Positions 53,564 through 62,241 of a DNA stretch of 64,000 nucleotides are shown piece after piece. A program made the translations under genes and the position numbers. The DNA lies in NCBI GenBank assembly GCA_041396985.1, contig JAWKXO010000003.1, positions 1 to 64,000 on the forward strand, read 5' to 3'. A model generated the notes under the pieces. It worked only from the letters and a program-made list of their open reading frames with translations, was not told the origin of the DNA and searched no databases. The stretch is from Emcibacteraceae bacterium. Its GTDB lineage: Bacteria; Pseudomonadota; Alphaproteobacteria; Sphingomonadales; Emcibacteraceae. The first letter of the stretch is position 1; every line of letters begins with the position of its first letter.

Positions 53564-54514
53564 TTATTTGAGGTTTGTTTTCTGGTAGGCAAGCTTGGCC
53601 GCTATCAGATCCTCAAGCGCTGTACCGACTGATTTAAAAAGCGTGTTGGATTTTGTGTAATCAGGTTTAAATGTGTCTTTGACCATTCCGAACAGGTCAT
53701 CTTTTACATCATTTTTTGTTATAATGCCTTGATCGATCGGCTGTAAAATGTCTCCCGCTTCTGAAAGTGCGCCGTCAAATGTATCTACATAAATATTTGA
53801 TGAGGCTATTATATCATTATCAGCTTCACGCATATCATAGGTATATCCCCCGACAAGATCGATATGCCTGTGTTTATTTTCTATTAGCCATTTTCCTTTT
53901 AAAATTGGCTCTCTCGCCAGGGTCGCGCAGGATATAATATCGGATATGTCGGCGTATTTTTCGGGGTTGTTAACAGCTTCTATATTAACAGAAGGGTTAA
54001 TTGAAAGTTTTTGTGCAAGCTTTTCCGCCTGTTCAAATCGCCGCCCCCAGATATATATGTTTTTAAGTTCACGCACCTTTTGATGGGCGCGGATCAGGTG
54101 AGAGGCTATTTTCCCGGTACCCATCATCAGCAGACTTTCAGACTTTGGGTTAGACAACAGGCTTGAAGCCAGTGCAGAGGCGCAAGCCGTTCGTCGGGCG
54201 GTCAGCTCGTCCCCATTCATTATGGCCTTCACTTCGCCGGTTGTGGCGTCGGAAAGAATGTAGGTTGACTGGACGCTTTCAAGTCCGATCTGATGGTTTT
54301 CCGGGCAAACCATCACCATTTTTAAGCCCATCATACCGCCCCGCTGCCAGCAGGGCATAAGCAGCAGGCTATTTTCCGTGCCCCTTTTCGTTGTAATTTG
54401 ATGACTGTGTCTTAAGGGGACTTCCCCGCCTTGCTTAAATCCGTCCCTTAATGCACGAATGAGTTCGTCATAAGGTAGAAGGCAGGAGAGTTCTTCAGCA
54501 CCAAAATATTTCAC
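53564..54514 (-). CDS. Ornithine cyclodeaminase / mu-crystallin family dehydrogenase
   Basis: A 316-residue protein. The NAD-binding motif is MMGTGKIASHLIRAH near residue 131, followed by IYIWGRRFEQAEK. The catalytic area includes MNGDELTARRTACASALAS and DLVGGYTYDMREAD. Members act as ornithine cyclodeaminase, ketimine reductase, delta-1-pyrroline-2-carboxylate reductase or alanine dehydrogenase; the exact activity is not decided by these motifs. The start is GTG with AAGGA upstream. It is divergent from the DAO oxidase at 54580, with 65 bases between. Confidence 0.8.
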   Translation of the reverse strand: MKYFGAEELSCLLPYDELIRALRDGFKQGGEVPLRHSHQITTKRGTENSLLLMPCWQRGGMMGLKMVMVCPENHQIGLESVQSTYILSDATTGEVKAIMNGDELTARRTACASALASSLLSNPKSESLLMMGTGKIASHLIRAHQKVRELKNIYIWGRRFEQAEKLAQKLSINPSVNIEAVNNPEKYADISDIISCATLAREPILKGKWLIENKHRHIDLVGGYTYDMREADNDIIASSNIYVDTFDGALSEAGDILQPIDQGIITKNDVKDDLFGMVKDTFKPDYTKSNTLFKSVGTALEDLIAAKLAYQKTNLK

Positions 54515-54579
54515 TTATTATCCTTTTATTTTTGATTTATATTACAAAATAATTTTCAACAACAATGCCGTAAAACCAT

Positions 54580-55860
54580 ATGACACAACAAGTAAATAAT
54601 TCTCTTTGGTCACTTTCAAGGACATCAAAGCTTGAGACAAATATACTCAGTCATGATCAAAAAGCTGATGTGGCAATTATTGGTGGTGGCTTTACGGGTA
54701 TTTCTGCTGCCCTTAGGCTGGCGGAAGCAGGAACGGATGTGGCCGTGGTAGAAGCAGAATATAGCGGTTTTGGCGGGTCCGGCCGAAATGTTGGGTTGAC
54801 CAATGCGGGACTATGGATAAATCCGGAAGATGTGGAAAAAGCTATTGGCAAACGCCACGGTGCGGCCCTTAATCAGTTCCTGAGCCGCGCCCCTGACCTG
54901 GTTCATGATCTGATTGATGAACATGAAATTGAATGTGATGCAGTACGGAACGGAACATTACATCTGGCTCATGATGAAAAAGGTTTAAAGGCGTTGGAAG
55001 AAAAAGCGTGGCAGATTAATGCCCGTGGTGGAAGTGTCATGCTGCTGGATAAGGCGGCTACCTTTAAATTAACTGCAGCAGAAAACTATCTGGGGGCAAT
55101 TCATGATATGCGGGCAGGCACCATTCAACCCCTTGAATATTGTCATGGGCTCATGAGAGCTGCAAAAAAAGCGGGTGCAAAAATATTCACATCATCCCCG
55201 GTATTAAGCCTTCGGTTCAAGCGTGGCCAATGGCATTTAAAAACGCCTAAAGGATTTATCAGGGCGCATCGGGTATTGCTGGCAACCAATGCTTATCTTG
55301 AACATATTTATCCGATCATCAGATCGTCTTTTACCCCGATGTATTATTCACAAATGGCATCAGACCCGCTTAGCGATGAACGGCTTGCTCATTTCCTGCC
55401 CGGAAAAAACGGAACCTGGGATACGCGTCTGGTGATGCGGTCTTTCCGGACGGATGCCGCCGGCAGGTTAATTATCGGCACCATTGGCAATATTTATAGT
55501 GAAAATGCACCGCTCCTCAGCTCATGGGCCGACAAAATTATCAAAGAAACTTTCCCGGAAGTGGGCCCTGTAAACTGGACCTATAAATGGTCAGGCCGCA
55601 TTGCCTGCTCGGAAAAATATGTGCCCAACATTCATGATCTGGGAAGAGGGCTTTATAGTATTTCAGGCTTCAGCGGTCGGGGTATTGCACCGGGTACGGC
55701 GCTTGGGCGGGTTATGGCAGATTATCTTTTGGGGCGTGTTGTCTCCCGTGATTTACCGCTACCGCTCAGCACTGTTAATTCAGTGCCATTGAATAAATTA
55801 AGAGAGCTTTTCTTTGAAGGGGGAAGCCAGCTTTCGAAAATTTATGATCATATAGTCTGA
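54580..55860 (+). CDS. FAD-dependent amino-acid/amine oxidase (DAO family, PuuB-like)
   Basis: A 426-residue flavoprotein. The FAD motif is VAIIGGGFTGISAALRLAEAG, then the ribose-binding Glu in VVEAEYSG, and GGSGRNVGLTNAGL. The substrate-side C-terminal portion has GLYSISGFSGRGIAPG. Related proteins oxidise gamma-glutamylputrescine, sarcosine-like compounds or D-amino acids. The divergent ornithine-cyclodeaminase-family gene hints at an imino acid or cyclic amine. The upstream Shine-Dalgarno is poor. Confidence 0.83.
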   Translation: MTQQVNNSLWSLSRTSKLETNILSHDQKADVAIIGGGFTGISAALRLAEAGTDVAVVEAEYSGFGGSGRNVGLTNAGLWINPEDVEKAIGKRHGAALNQFLSRAPDLVHDLIDEHEIECDAVRNGTLHLAHDEKGLKALEEKAWQINARGGSVMLLDKAATFKLTAAENYLGAIHDMRAGTIQPLEYCHGLMRAAKKAGAKIFTSSPVLSLRFKRGQWHLKTPKGFIRAHRVLLATNAYLEHIYPIIRSSFTPMYYSQMASDPLSDERLAHFLPGKNGTWDTRLVMRSFRTDAAGRLIIGTIGNIYSENAPLLSSWADKIIKETFPEVGPVNWTYKWSGRIACSEKYVPNIHDLGRGLYSISGFSGRGIAPGTALGRVMADYLLGRVVSRDLPLPLSTVNSVPLNKLRELFFEGGSQLSKIYDHIV

Positions 55861-55864
55861 ATTA

Positions 55865-55889
55865 AGATAAGAATTTTTATCTGTTTTTT
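55865..55889 (+). terminator. Weak terminator after the DAO oxidase gene
   Basis: AGATAA and TTATCT form a short 6-bp stem, then GTTTTTT. The stem is weak and AT-rich; termination efficiency is uncertain. Confidence 0.4.
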
Positions 55890-55997
55890 CCAAAAATAAT
55901 TAAATTGCTTAAAATGTAACCTTCTATTTATACTTTGTAAGTAAAATAGGCCGTGATTAAAGATGATGCCGTAATTTTAAGATGGACAGAAATTAAT

Positions 55998-56531
55998 ATG
56001 GGGAAAACTGAAATCTCAGATTTAACGATCCTTATTGCTGATAATAATTCATTTATTGCAAAGACATTATTCTCTATTTTAGAGGCGTTTGGCGCAAAAA
56101 GAATAATACTCTGTGATGATCTCGATGATGCAGAGAAAAAGTTCTACAATATCGACGTTGACTGTATTTTTGTCGACTTTATGATGAATAAAAGAGCGGG
56201 CCTTGACTTTATAAAAAAAATAAGAACCAAGCCCGGAACAAAGAATGATCCGGAATTACCAATCATTCTGGAAACAGGTGTCACAGATATAAAATCAGTT
56301 ATTTTGGCAAGAGATGCCGGTGTTACAGAAGTTATAAGCAAACCGTTTTCGCCGGCACAAGTGCTTCAAAAATTGGATAGTGCAATAAACCGTAAGCGAG
56401 AATTTATTCAATCAGAAGATTTTATCGGGCCAAATCGTCGCCGTCATAAAGAAAACAATTCAGAATGGAACGGGGAAAATGATCGTCGCGGGGCAAATTT
56501 GGATAAATTAAAAAAAGCTATGGATAATTAA
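55998..56531 (+). CDS. Single-domain response regulator with basic C-terminal tail
   Basis: A 177-residue protein. The receiver has LIADNNSFIAKTL (acidic pair reduced to Asp-Asn), the phospho-acceptor Asp in IFVDFMMNKRAG, and Lys in ISKPFSPAQV. After about residue 130 comes a charged tail with GPNRRRHKE and NDRRGAN, with no DNA-binding domain. I prefer ATG 55998 over a GTG 45 bases upstream because the protein then starts just before the receiver strand; neither start has a strong Shine-Dalgarno. It is paired with the next gene (stop and start adjacent). Confidence 0.8.
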   Translation: MGKTEISDLTILIADNNSFIAKTLFSILEAFGAKRIILCDDLDDAEKKFYNIDVDCIFVDFMMNKRAGLDFIKKIRTKPGTKNDPELPIILETGVTDIKSVILARDAGVTEVISKPFSPAQVLQKLDSAINRKREFIQSEDFIGPNRRRHKENNSEWNGENDRRGANLDKLKKAMDN

Positions 56532-56927
56532 ATGAATGAGCGCTTAGATAAAGAACAAATGCTAGCCCGCGCCAATAGTGCAGTGGAAAAAGCAGGACTT
56601 GAATTTGCTGCAGAACTGAAACAAAGAATCAGGGAACTGGAGATTGCGATCCGGCAAAATAATCGTCAGGACGCTGTGTTGATGGCCTATAATCTTGAAT
56701 CTGAGGCCTCAACATTTGGCTGGCCACGTGTTACACGTATCTGCAAATGGCTTCGGAAAATTTTTTCAGGTGAATTTGATACGGTGCCTGAAGCTGAAGA
56801 AGTTTTTGGCGCGTTAAATGCCTTAAAAACAATGGTCAGTAATCCTGAAGAGCGTGATGAGCAACGTGATGCAGAGCTTTTTGAAAAAATCTATCCGTCG
56901 CTTAAAAGAGTGATTTCAGATATCTAA
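56532..56927 (+). CDS. HPt-like four-helix protein lacking the phospho-histidine
   Basis: A 131-residue, mostly helical protein. ADAVLMAYNLESEASTFGW, read as DAVLMAYNLESEAS, lines up with the usual HPt segment H-x-L-K-G-S-A but has Tyr where the phospho-His should be and Glu for Lys. It immediately follows the response regulator stop. It may bind the receiver without transferring phosphate. This assignment is tentative, from a short motif. Confidence 0.5.
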   Translation: MNERLDKEQMLARANSAVEKAGLEFAAELKQRIRELEIAIRQNNRQDAVLMAYNLESEASTFGWPRVTRICKWLRKIFSGEFDTVPEAEEVFGALNALKTMVSNPEERDEQRDAELFEKIYPSLKRVISDI

Positions 56928-56931
56928 AAAA

Positions 56932-58146
56932 CTACGAAATAGCCTTCAGATACCAATTCAGAAAATGTTGCGGGAAATACTCCATTTCTGAAAGACGTCC
57001 GGGCTTGTAAAATTTTGAATTAACCCCTTTCTGATTATTCACAATAATTTCTTCGTCATCCAGTATTGTCACATGCCAGAGCCAGGTTAAATCTTCCAGC
57101 TTATAATCTTTTCCTTCTTCCGCGTCGGCGCGTACAAACCAGAATAAATCACATATGCAATCATCAATTGAGACGGGCAGAAACCGATAGCCAATCATAT
57201 GATCATCATAAATCAGGAAAAAAGTAACGGGGCCAACCAGAAATTCAGAGGCAGCCCCGTCATATTTCTCAAGGTTTCCAAGTAACGGGGCAACAGGGCT
57301 ACCATCCTTGCTTCCGCTCTTTTTTCCAGGAAGAAGGGGATTTCGGTCATACTGATATCCTTCCTCCCCGGGAATGGCGAGATCGAAATAGTAGGATGAG
57401 GCTTTGGTTCTCACATTACTTGGAGGATTTTCTTTTAAGGCTTCTTTCTGTTTTCTGAACTTTTCAGGATTTTGGGCCATTGAATGTATTTTTGCAAAGT
57501 CTTTGTGCGAAGGGGCGCAGTGATAACACTCCTGATAATTTTCGACAGCCAGTTTCCAGTTGGATTTTACCGGATAGCATGTTTGTTGGGCCAGTTTCAT
57601 ATTGTCAAAACCGAACTGCTTAAACATGTCTTTTAGGTCATCCCTCATGGCATTTAGTGAAAGAGGTTTTTTTGCCAGACTTATAAAAATAAGCCCACCC
57701 ACAAGTTCGACATGGACTTTATGAAGACCGTTTTCACTTTTTTCAAAATCGTCCGCCATTATGCGTGCGGCAATCAGATTTCCATTGAGATCATAACTCC
57801 AGGCGTGATATGGGCAGGTGAAGTTTTTTGCGTTACCCTTTTTCTCAAGGCAGACACGTGATCCACGATGCCTGCATACATTTAAGTGGGCTTTAATTTT
57901 TCCTTCTTTGTTACGGCATAAGATGATTGATTCATTTGCAAATTCGACTAGAAAATAATCCCCCGGATTTGGGATTTGTGATGTGTGACCGGCAAGGAAC
58001 CAGTTTTGGAAAAAAATTTTTTCCAGTTCCCTTTCATAAAGTTCGGGATTCTTATAAAAATTCTGTTCCAGCGAGTAACCTGGCTTATAATCTTTGATCA
58101 GATCGCAAATTGATTTATCGGCACCCATTCGAATTGATTGCTCCAT
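56932..58146 (-). CDS. Rieske-type aromatic ring-hydroxylating oxygenase alpha subunit (GbcA/CntA-like)
   Basis: A 404-residue oxygenase. The Rieske [2Fe-2S] site is CRHRGSRVC... with a second CPYH, spaced as C-x-H then C-x2-H. The mononuclear iron site is in NYQECYHCAPSH. The family includes glycine betaine, carnitine and stachydrine demethylating oxygenases. I chose ATG 58146, because the longer frame would begin at TTG (58197) and run through a perfect 26-bp palindrome. No reductase gene (GbcB/CntB type) is in view. It lies after a BetI-like tetR gene on the same strand. Confidence 0.85.
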   Translation of the reverse strand: MEQSIRMGADKSICDLIKDYKPGYSLEQNFYKNPELYERELEKIFFQNWFLAGHTSQIPNPGDYFLVEFANESIILCRNKEGKIKAHLNVCRHRGSRVCLEKKGNAKNFTCPYHAWSYDLNGNLIAARIMADDFEKSENGLHKVHVELVGGLIFISLAKKPLSLNAMRDDLKDMFKQFGFDNMKLAQQTCYPVKSNWKLAVENYQECYHCAPSHKDFAKIHSMAQNPEKFRKQKEALKENPPSNVRTKASSYYFDLAIPGEEGYQYDRNPLLPGKKSGSKDGSPVAPLLGNLEKYDGAASEFLVGPVTFFLIYDDHMIGYRFLPVSIDDCICDLFWFVRADAEEGKDYKLEDLTWLWHVTILDDEEIIVNNQKGVNSKFYKPGRLSEMEYFPQHFLNWYLKAIS

Positions 58147-58151
58147 TGGTA

Positions 58152-58177
58152 TTTTATTGTACAATTGTACAATAAAA
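58152..58177. promoter_or_regulatory. 26-bp perfect palindrome upstream of the Rieske gene, candidate TetR operator
   Basis: The 13-base half TTTTATTGTACAA is followed by its exact complement, with the centre at 58164/58165. It lies 6 bases upstream of the Rieske ATG and 57 bases past the tetR stop. Its size and symmetry suit a TetR dimer or a pair of dimers. Its position fits repression of the Rieske gene. Operator function is inferred. Confidence 0.65.
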
Positions 58178-58233
58178 GGCGATATTAAATTTTGCAATTT
58201 ATTTTGCGCAATAAAAAAGTATTTAAAGCACTA

Positions 58234-58869
58234 TTATAAAAAGGCGCTTTTATGGTGCGGGAAGATTTGTCTTAAATACTGCATCATCACCTTTTCCGCA
58301 TCCTGGCGTTTAAATTCCTGATTGGAAATAAGAATATTAAGCCAAAGCCCATCGGCCATAGCGACAATGCTTTTTGTTAAAAGAGAAACATCAATATCCT
58401 GATAGTTTCCATCAGTCACGAGATCATACAGCAGATTTTCAAGTGTGTCCGTATAATCTGTCACTCTTTCCTGGCTTATTTTTTTATAGACAGGTCTTGA
58501 TTTCGCCTCTCCCCAGAAAGCAAACCAAACGGCCAACTTCTTATTATCTGCAACAGCTGCCTGATAATCAGACCTGAGCAGGGCAGCAAGCTTATATGCA
58601 GGATCATCATCGGCCTTTTCAAGCGCGGTTCGCCAATTTTGTTCATATTCGAGGCGCAAATGTTTCAATGTTTCATTGAGCAGGTTTTCTTTGCTCGTAA
58701 AATGGAGATTAACAATTCCCTGACTGAGGCCGGCTGCCTTTGAAACATGGGATAACGTTGTGTCACTCAGCCCCCGTTTGGCAATCGATTGAATGGCAGC
58801 TTCGATTAGCTGACGACGTCGTACATTTTTGGCGACACGTCTTTTTGAGTTAATTTTGGCAAGGGCCAT
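58234..58869 (-). CDS. TetR-family regulator, BetI-like
   Basis: A 211-residue regulator. The N-terminal helix-turn-helix is RRQLIEAAIQSIAKRGLSD followed by TTLSHVSKAAGLSQGIVNL; the C-terminal part is BetI-type (AVWFAFWGEAKSRP and a late DGLWLNILIS). It is divergent from the flavoprotein gene at 59061 and precedes the Rieske gene on its own strand. It probably controls both, perhaps through the palindromes at 58152-58177 and 58950-58963. BetI relatives respond to choline or betaine, but the ligand here is unknown. Confidence 0.88.
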   Translation of the reverse strand: MALAKINSKRRVAKNVRRRQLIEAAIQSIAKRGLSDTTLSHVSKAAGLSQGIVNLHFTSKENLLNETLKHLRLEYEQNWRTALEKADDDPAYKLAALLRSDYQAAVADNKKLAVWFAFWGEAKSRPVYKKISQERVTDYTDTLENLLYDLVTDGNYQDIDVSLLTKSIVAMADGLWLNILISNQEFKRQDAEKVMMQYLRQIFPHHKSAFL

Positions 58870-59060
58870 TCTGGAATCTCTTATGTTTAATTAGTGGCAT
58901 TTTATAATATTAAAAACATTAGTCAATATAATAGGTTGATTAAATTTACTGAATATATATTCATTCATTTAATGCTGGACAATTAAATATTCAGTTGGCA
59001 TATTTTAAAATAAATCAAGGGCTGATTCTTGAAGGGTTGCCTGCTAAGGGAAACGAAGCG
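58870..59060. promoter_or_regulatory. Divergent promoter region between tetR and the flavoprotein operon
   Basis: A 191-bp AT-rich gap. It contains a 14-bp perfect palindrome TGAATATATATTCA at 58950-58963 and an imperfect inverted pair TTAGTCAA/TTGATTAA (58919-58943, one mismatch). Both are possible TetR sites. The downstream Shine-Dalgarno AAGGGA precedes ATG 59061. Confidence 0.5.
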
Positions 59061-60677
59061 ATGAAAAAATATGATGTGATAGTTATTGGTGCGGGACATA
59101 ACGGCCTGACCAATGCGGCGTTTCTGGCAAAAGCGGGGCTTGATGTCCTGATGGTCGAAAAAAATGATTATATTGGTGGCGCGTCGGTCAGCCGTAACCT
59201 TCATAAGGACTGGATGTATTCAAACTGTTCCTATGTCTGTAGCCTGTTCAGACCGGAAATTTACCGTTATCTGAACCTGGGTAAACACGGGCTTCAGGTT
59301 GTCACCTATAATGGTGGGTTTTCACTCACCGACTGTGGTGATTATCTTGGCAGTTATAGTGATCATGATGTGATGCGCCGTGAAATCCAGCGCCACAGTC
59401 CGATCGATGTAGATGCCTATGATCGTTACTATACCGAAATGGCAAAATGGTGCCGTTTTATCCGACCGCTTCTCCTTCGTACACCGCCTGACCCGACCAG
59501 CTTTAAAATTCGTGATCTGGATGAGCTTCGGTTCCTTGCTAAAAAATTCGGTGAACTGGGTCCTAAAGATCTGCATGACTTTATGCGCTTTTTTACGATC
59601 AGCGTTGGTGATTTTGTTGATCAGTTTTTTACCTCTGACCTGATTAAAGCACACAAGGCGGGTTCTGCGGTTGTTGGAACAAATCTGGGGCCTTATTCGC
59701 CGGGGACGGCTTATGTGCTTCTGCATCATTATATGGGCGATGTGGACGGGGCAACCGGGGCATGGGGGTTTGCGCGTGGTGGTATGGGCGCAGTGGCAAA
59801 AGCACTCGCCGGCGCTTTTCAGGAACATGGCGGTGAAATCAGAACGGGTTCCGGCGTTGAGCAGATCACGGTGAAAAACGGCAAGGTTACTGGGGTGCGA
59901 CTTGAAAATGGTGAGGAAATAAAGGCGGACCGCGTTGTTTCAAACCTTGATGCCAAGCGGACATTTCTTGGCATTATGGACCCGAAAGATGCGGGGGAAA
60001 AAGTGGTGAAAGCCGCTAAAAGGTTCAAAATCCGTGGCTCGTCCGGCAAACTGAATATTGCACTAAACGGCGTTCCGGAATTTTCGGCGCTTCCAAAAGA
60101 CAGCAAGCTTATTCAGGGTGATTTCCATGTGGTTGACAATATGGAAGCGTATGAGCGTGCCTACGACGAATGGAAAAGCGGAACCTGGTCAAAAAGCCCT
60201 TATCTTGACGTCCTTATCCCGTCCCTTACGGATCCGACAATGGCACCACCGGGCAAACATTTTATGTCGGTTTTTGTTCAATACTGTCCTGAAAAAGTCA
60301 ACGGTCAGGACTGGACACCTGATTTGATAAAACAGTTTGGCGAAACAGTTATCAATACCATTGCCAAATATAGCCCGAATTTTAAAAGCCTGATTGAGCA
60401 TGTTGAGGTCAGAACTCCCAGTAAAATTGAGGAAGAAATCGGTCTGACCGGCGGTAATATTTTCCAGGGGGAATTATCCTTAAGCCAGCTGATGTTTAAC
60501 CGGCCATTTCCCGGATATTCACAGTATCGTGGCCCGGTAAATGGCATGTATATGTGTGGGTCCTCCACCCATCCGGGAGGCGGCGTTATGGCGGCACCCG
60601 GTGCCAATGCGGCCCGGGAAATACTCATGGATATGAAAGTAAGCACCACCGTGCCGGAGGATGAAGGCGATGACTGA
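59061..60677 (+). CDS. CrtI/PYROXD2-like FAD-dependent oxidoreductase 1
   Basis: A 538-residue flavoprotein of the phytoene-desaturase/PYROXD2 class. The FAD motif VIVIGAGHNGLTNAAFLAKAG starts at about residue 6, with MVEKNDYIGGASVSR and the late C-terminal motif GMYMCGSSTHPGGGVMAAPG. It is not a carotenoid gene by context. ATG 59061, with AAGGGA just before it, is preferred over an upstream in-frame start. It overlaps the next gene by 8 bases and belongs to the demethylation-type cluster. Confidence 0.85.
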   Translation: MKKYDVIVIGAGHNGLTNAAFLAKAGLDVLMVEKNDYIGGASVSRNLHKDWMYSNCSYVCSLFRPEIYRYLNLGKHGLQVVTYNGGFSLTDCGDYLGSYSDHDVMRREIQRHSPIDVDAYDRYYTEMAKWCRFIRPLLLRTPPDPTSFKIRDLDELRFLAKKFGELGPKDLHDFMRFFTISVGDFVDQFFTSDLIKAHKAGSAVVGTNLGPYSPGTAYVLLHHYMGDVDGATGAWGFARGGMGAVAKALAGAFQEHGGEIRTGSGVEQITVKNGKVTGVRLENGEEIKADRVVSNLDAKRTFLGIMDPKDAGEKVVKAAKRFKIRGSSGKLNIALNGVPEFSALPKDSKLIQGDFHVVDNMEAYERAYDEWKSGTWSKSPYLDVLIPSLTDPTMAPPGKHFMSVFVQYCPEKVNGQDWTPDLIKQFGETVINTIAKYSPNFKSLIEHVEVRTPSKIEEEIGLTGGNIFQGELSLSQLMFNRPFPGYSQYRGPVNGMYMCGSSTHPGGGVMAAPGANAAREILMDMKVSTTVPEDEGDD

Positions 60678-62241
60678 TAGCGTAAAAAATAAATATGATG
60701 CCATCATTGTCGGCGGCGGTCATAACGGGCTGGTCTGTGCAACTTATCTGGCAAAAGCCGGTAAGAATGTAATTGTGCTTGAGGCGAACAGCCAGGTTGG
60801 TGGCGGCGCAGTAACAAGCGATCTATGTTACGGCAAGCGGGTTTCTGCATGTGCCCATTATCTTAACCAACTTAATAATCAAGTATTAAAAGACTTAAAT
60901 CTTTCGGCGCATGGGCTAAAATTAGCAGCAAAAGATCTGTCAACTATTTCACTTGATAAAGATGGCGATCATCTGTTTCTCACTAAAAACTCCGCCAAAG
61001 GTGGTGGCATCACGAAAGAGGAAGCGGATGCCTATAAAAAATTTATGGCACTTATCCATGATTATGCGAAAACGCTGGGGCACTTGATTGATAGTCCGCC
61101 GATTGATATTTTTAATCCGGACTGGGATGACAAACTGGTGGCCATGAAGCTTGGTTGGAAGCTTAGGGTCGGGCTTGGCGCGGAAAAAATGTCAGAACTG
61201 CTTCGAATGATAGGAATGAATATCCGCGATGTGCTGAATGACGAATTTGAAAATAATAAGCTGAAAGGCGCATTATCCTTTGATGCAGTGCTGGGAACCC
61301 ATACAGGCCCTTATTCGCCGGGTAATTTTCTTAATTTTCTTTATCGCTATGCCGCTGGCGATAGCGGGGCGCTGCATATTCCGGAAGGGGGAATGGGTGC
61401 CGTGAGCAAGGCCATGGCCGCCTCAGCCATTGCGTCAGGCGTAGAAGTCAGGACGGACGCAAGGGTGCAGAAGATAAATGTTGAAAATTGTGTAGTCAGA
61501 GGTGTGACATTGGAAAGTGGTGAGGTCATCAGTTCTGATATGGTTATTTCCAATGCCAATACCAATACAACTGTTTTTGATTTGGTCGGAACAAAACATT
61601 TTGAAGCTGATTTTGTGCTTCGTATGACCAATTACCGCATGCGCGGGGCAACGGCAAAATTACATATAGCCCTTCATGCTCTTCCCGACTTTAAAGGACT
61701 TTCGAAAGAAGATCTGGTCAATCGCCTGCTGATTGCTCCTGATCAGGAGGATGTCGAACGGGCCTTTAACCATGTAAAATATGGTGAAGTTTCCCCTTCC
61801 CCGATGATGGAAATATCAATTCCGTCATTGGTTGATAAAAGCATCGCTGACAATGGCCATGTTTTAAGTGCATCCGTTCAATATGCGCCCTATGCCCTGA
61901 AAGGCGGCTGGACAGTGGAGGCAAAGACAGCATTTCTTGAAAGCTGTATCGAAAGAATAGCTGAATATGCACCAGATATCAGGGAGCAGATAGAACATGC
62001 GGAAATTTTAACGCCTAAAGATCTGGAAGATCGCTTCGGAATGGTCGGTGGTAACTGGCACCATGGAGAACTGACCCTTGACCAGATGCTAATGCTTCGC
62101 CCGGTTCCGGAAGCATCAAGATATGCGTTGCCGCTTGACGGGCTTTACATTTGCGGGGCCGGGGCTCATCCGGGCGGCGGTGTCATGGGCGCTGCCGGGC
62201 GTAATGCTGCGAGAGCAATTCTTAAGGGAGAAGTGAAATGA
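60670..62241 (+). CDS. CrtI/PYROXD2-like FAD-dependent oxidoreductase 2
   Basis: A 523-residue paralogue of the preceding protein: FAD motif AIIVGGGHNGLVCATYLAKAG, then VLEANSQVGGGAVTS, and C-terminal LYICGAGAHPGGGVMGAAG. The start 60670 is chosen because GGAGG (60656-60660) is 9 bases upstream, whereas ATG 60661 touches it. Adjacent genes for two such enzymes suggest a heterodimer or successive steps. The gene overlaps the GcvT-family gene by 4 bases (ATGA). Confidence 0.85.
   Translation: MTDSVKNKYDAIIVGGGHNGLVCATYLAKAGKNVIVLEANSQVGGGAVTSDLCYGKRVSACAHYLNQLNNQVLKDLNLSAHGLKLAAKDLSTISLDKDGDHLFLTKNSAKGGGITKEEADAYKKFMALIHDYAKTLGHLIDSPPIDIFNPDWDDKLVAMKLGWKLRVGLGAEKMSELLRMIGMNIRDVLNDEFENNKLKGALSFDAVLGTHTGPYSPGNFLNFLYRYAAGDSGALHIPEGGMGAVSKAMAASAIASGVEVRTDARVQKINVENCVVRGVTLESGEVISSDMVISNANTNTTVFDLVGTKHFEADFVLRMTNYRMRGATAKLHIALHALPDFKGLSKEDLVNRLLIAPDQEDVERAFNHVKYGEVSPSPMMEISIPSLVDKSIADNGHVLSASVQYAPYALKGGWTVEAKTAFLESCIERIAEYAPDIREQIEHAEILTPKDLEDRFGMVGGNWHHGELTLDQMLMLRPVPEASRYALPLDGLYICGAGAHPGGGVMGAAGRNAARAILKGEVK

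Noticed and set aside
55953..55997. GTG start at 55953 for the response regulator
   Set aside because: It would add 15 residues before the first receiver strand and has no ribosome binding site; the ATG at 55998 is more natural, though not certain.
58147..58197. Longer form of the Rieske protein starting at TTG 58197
   Set aside because: The start codon is poor, no Shine-Dalgarno is visible, and the extension would run through a perfect 26-bp palindrome that looks regulatory.
59061..62241. Carotenoid biosynthesis by the two CrtI-like genes
   Set aside because: No phytoene synthase, geranylgeranyl synthase or cyclase genes are near, and the motifs fit the wider PYROXD2-like group; the neighbours point to catabolism.
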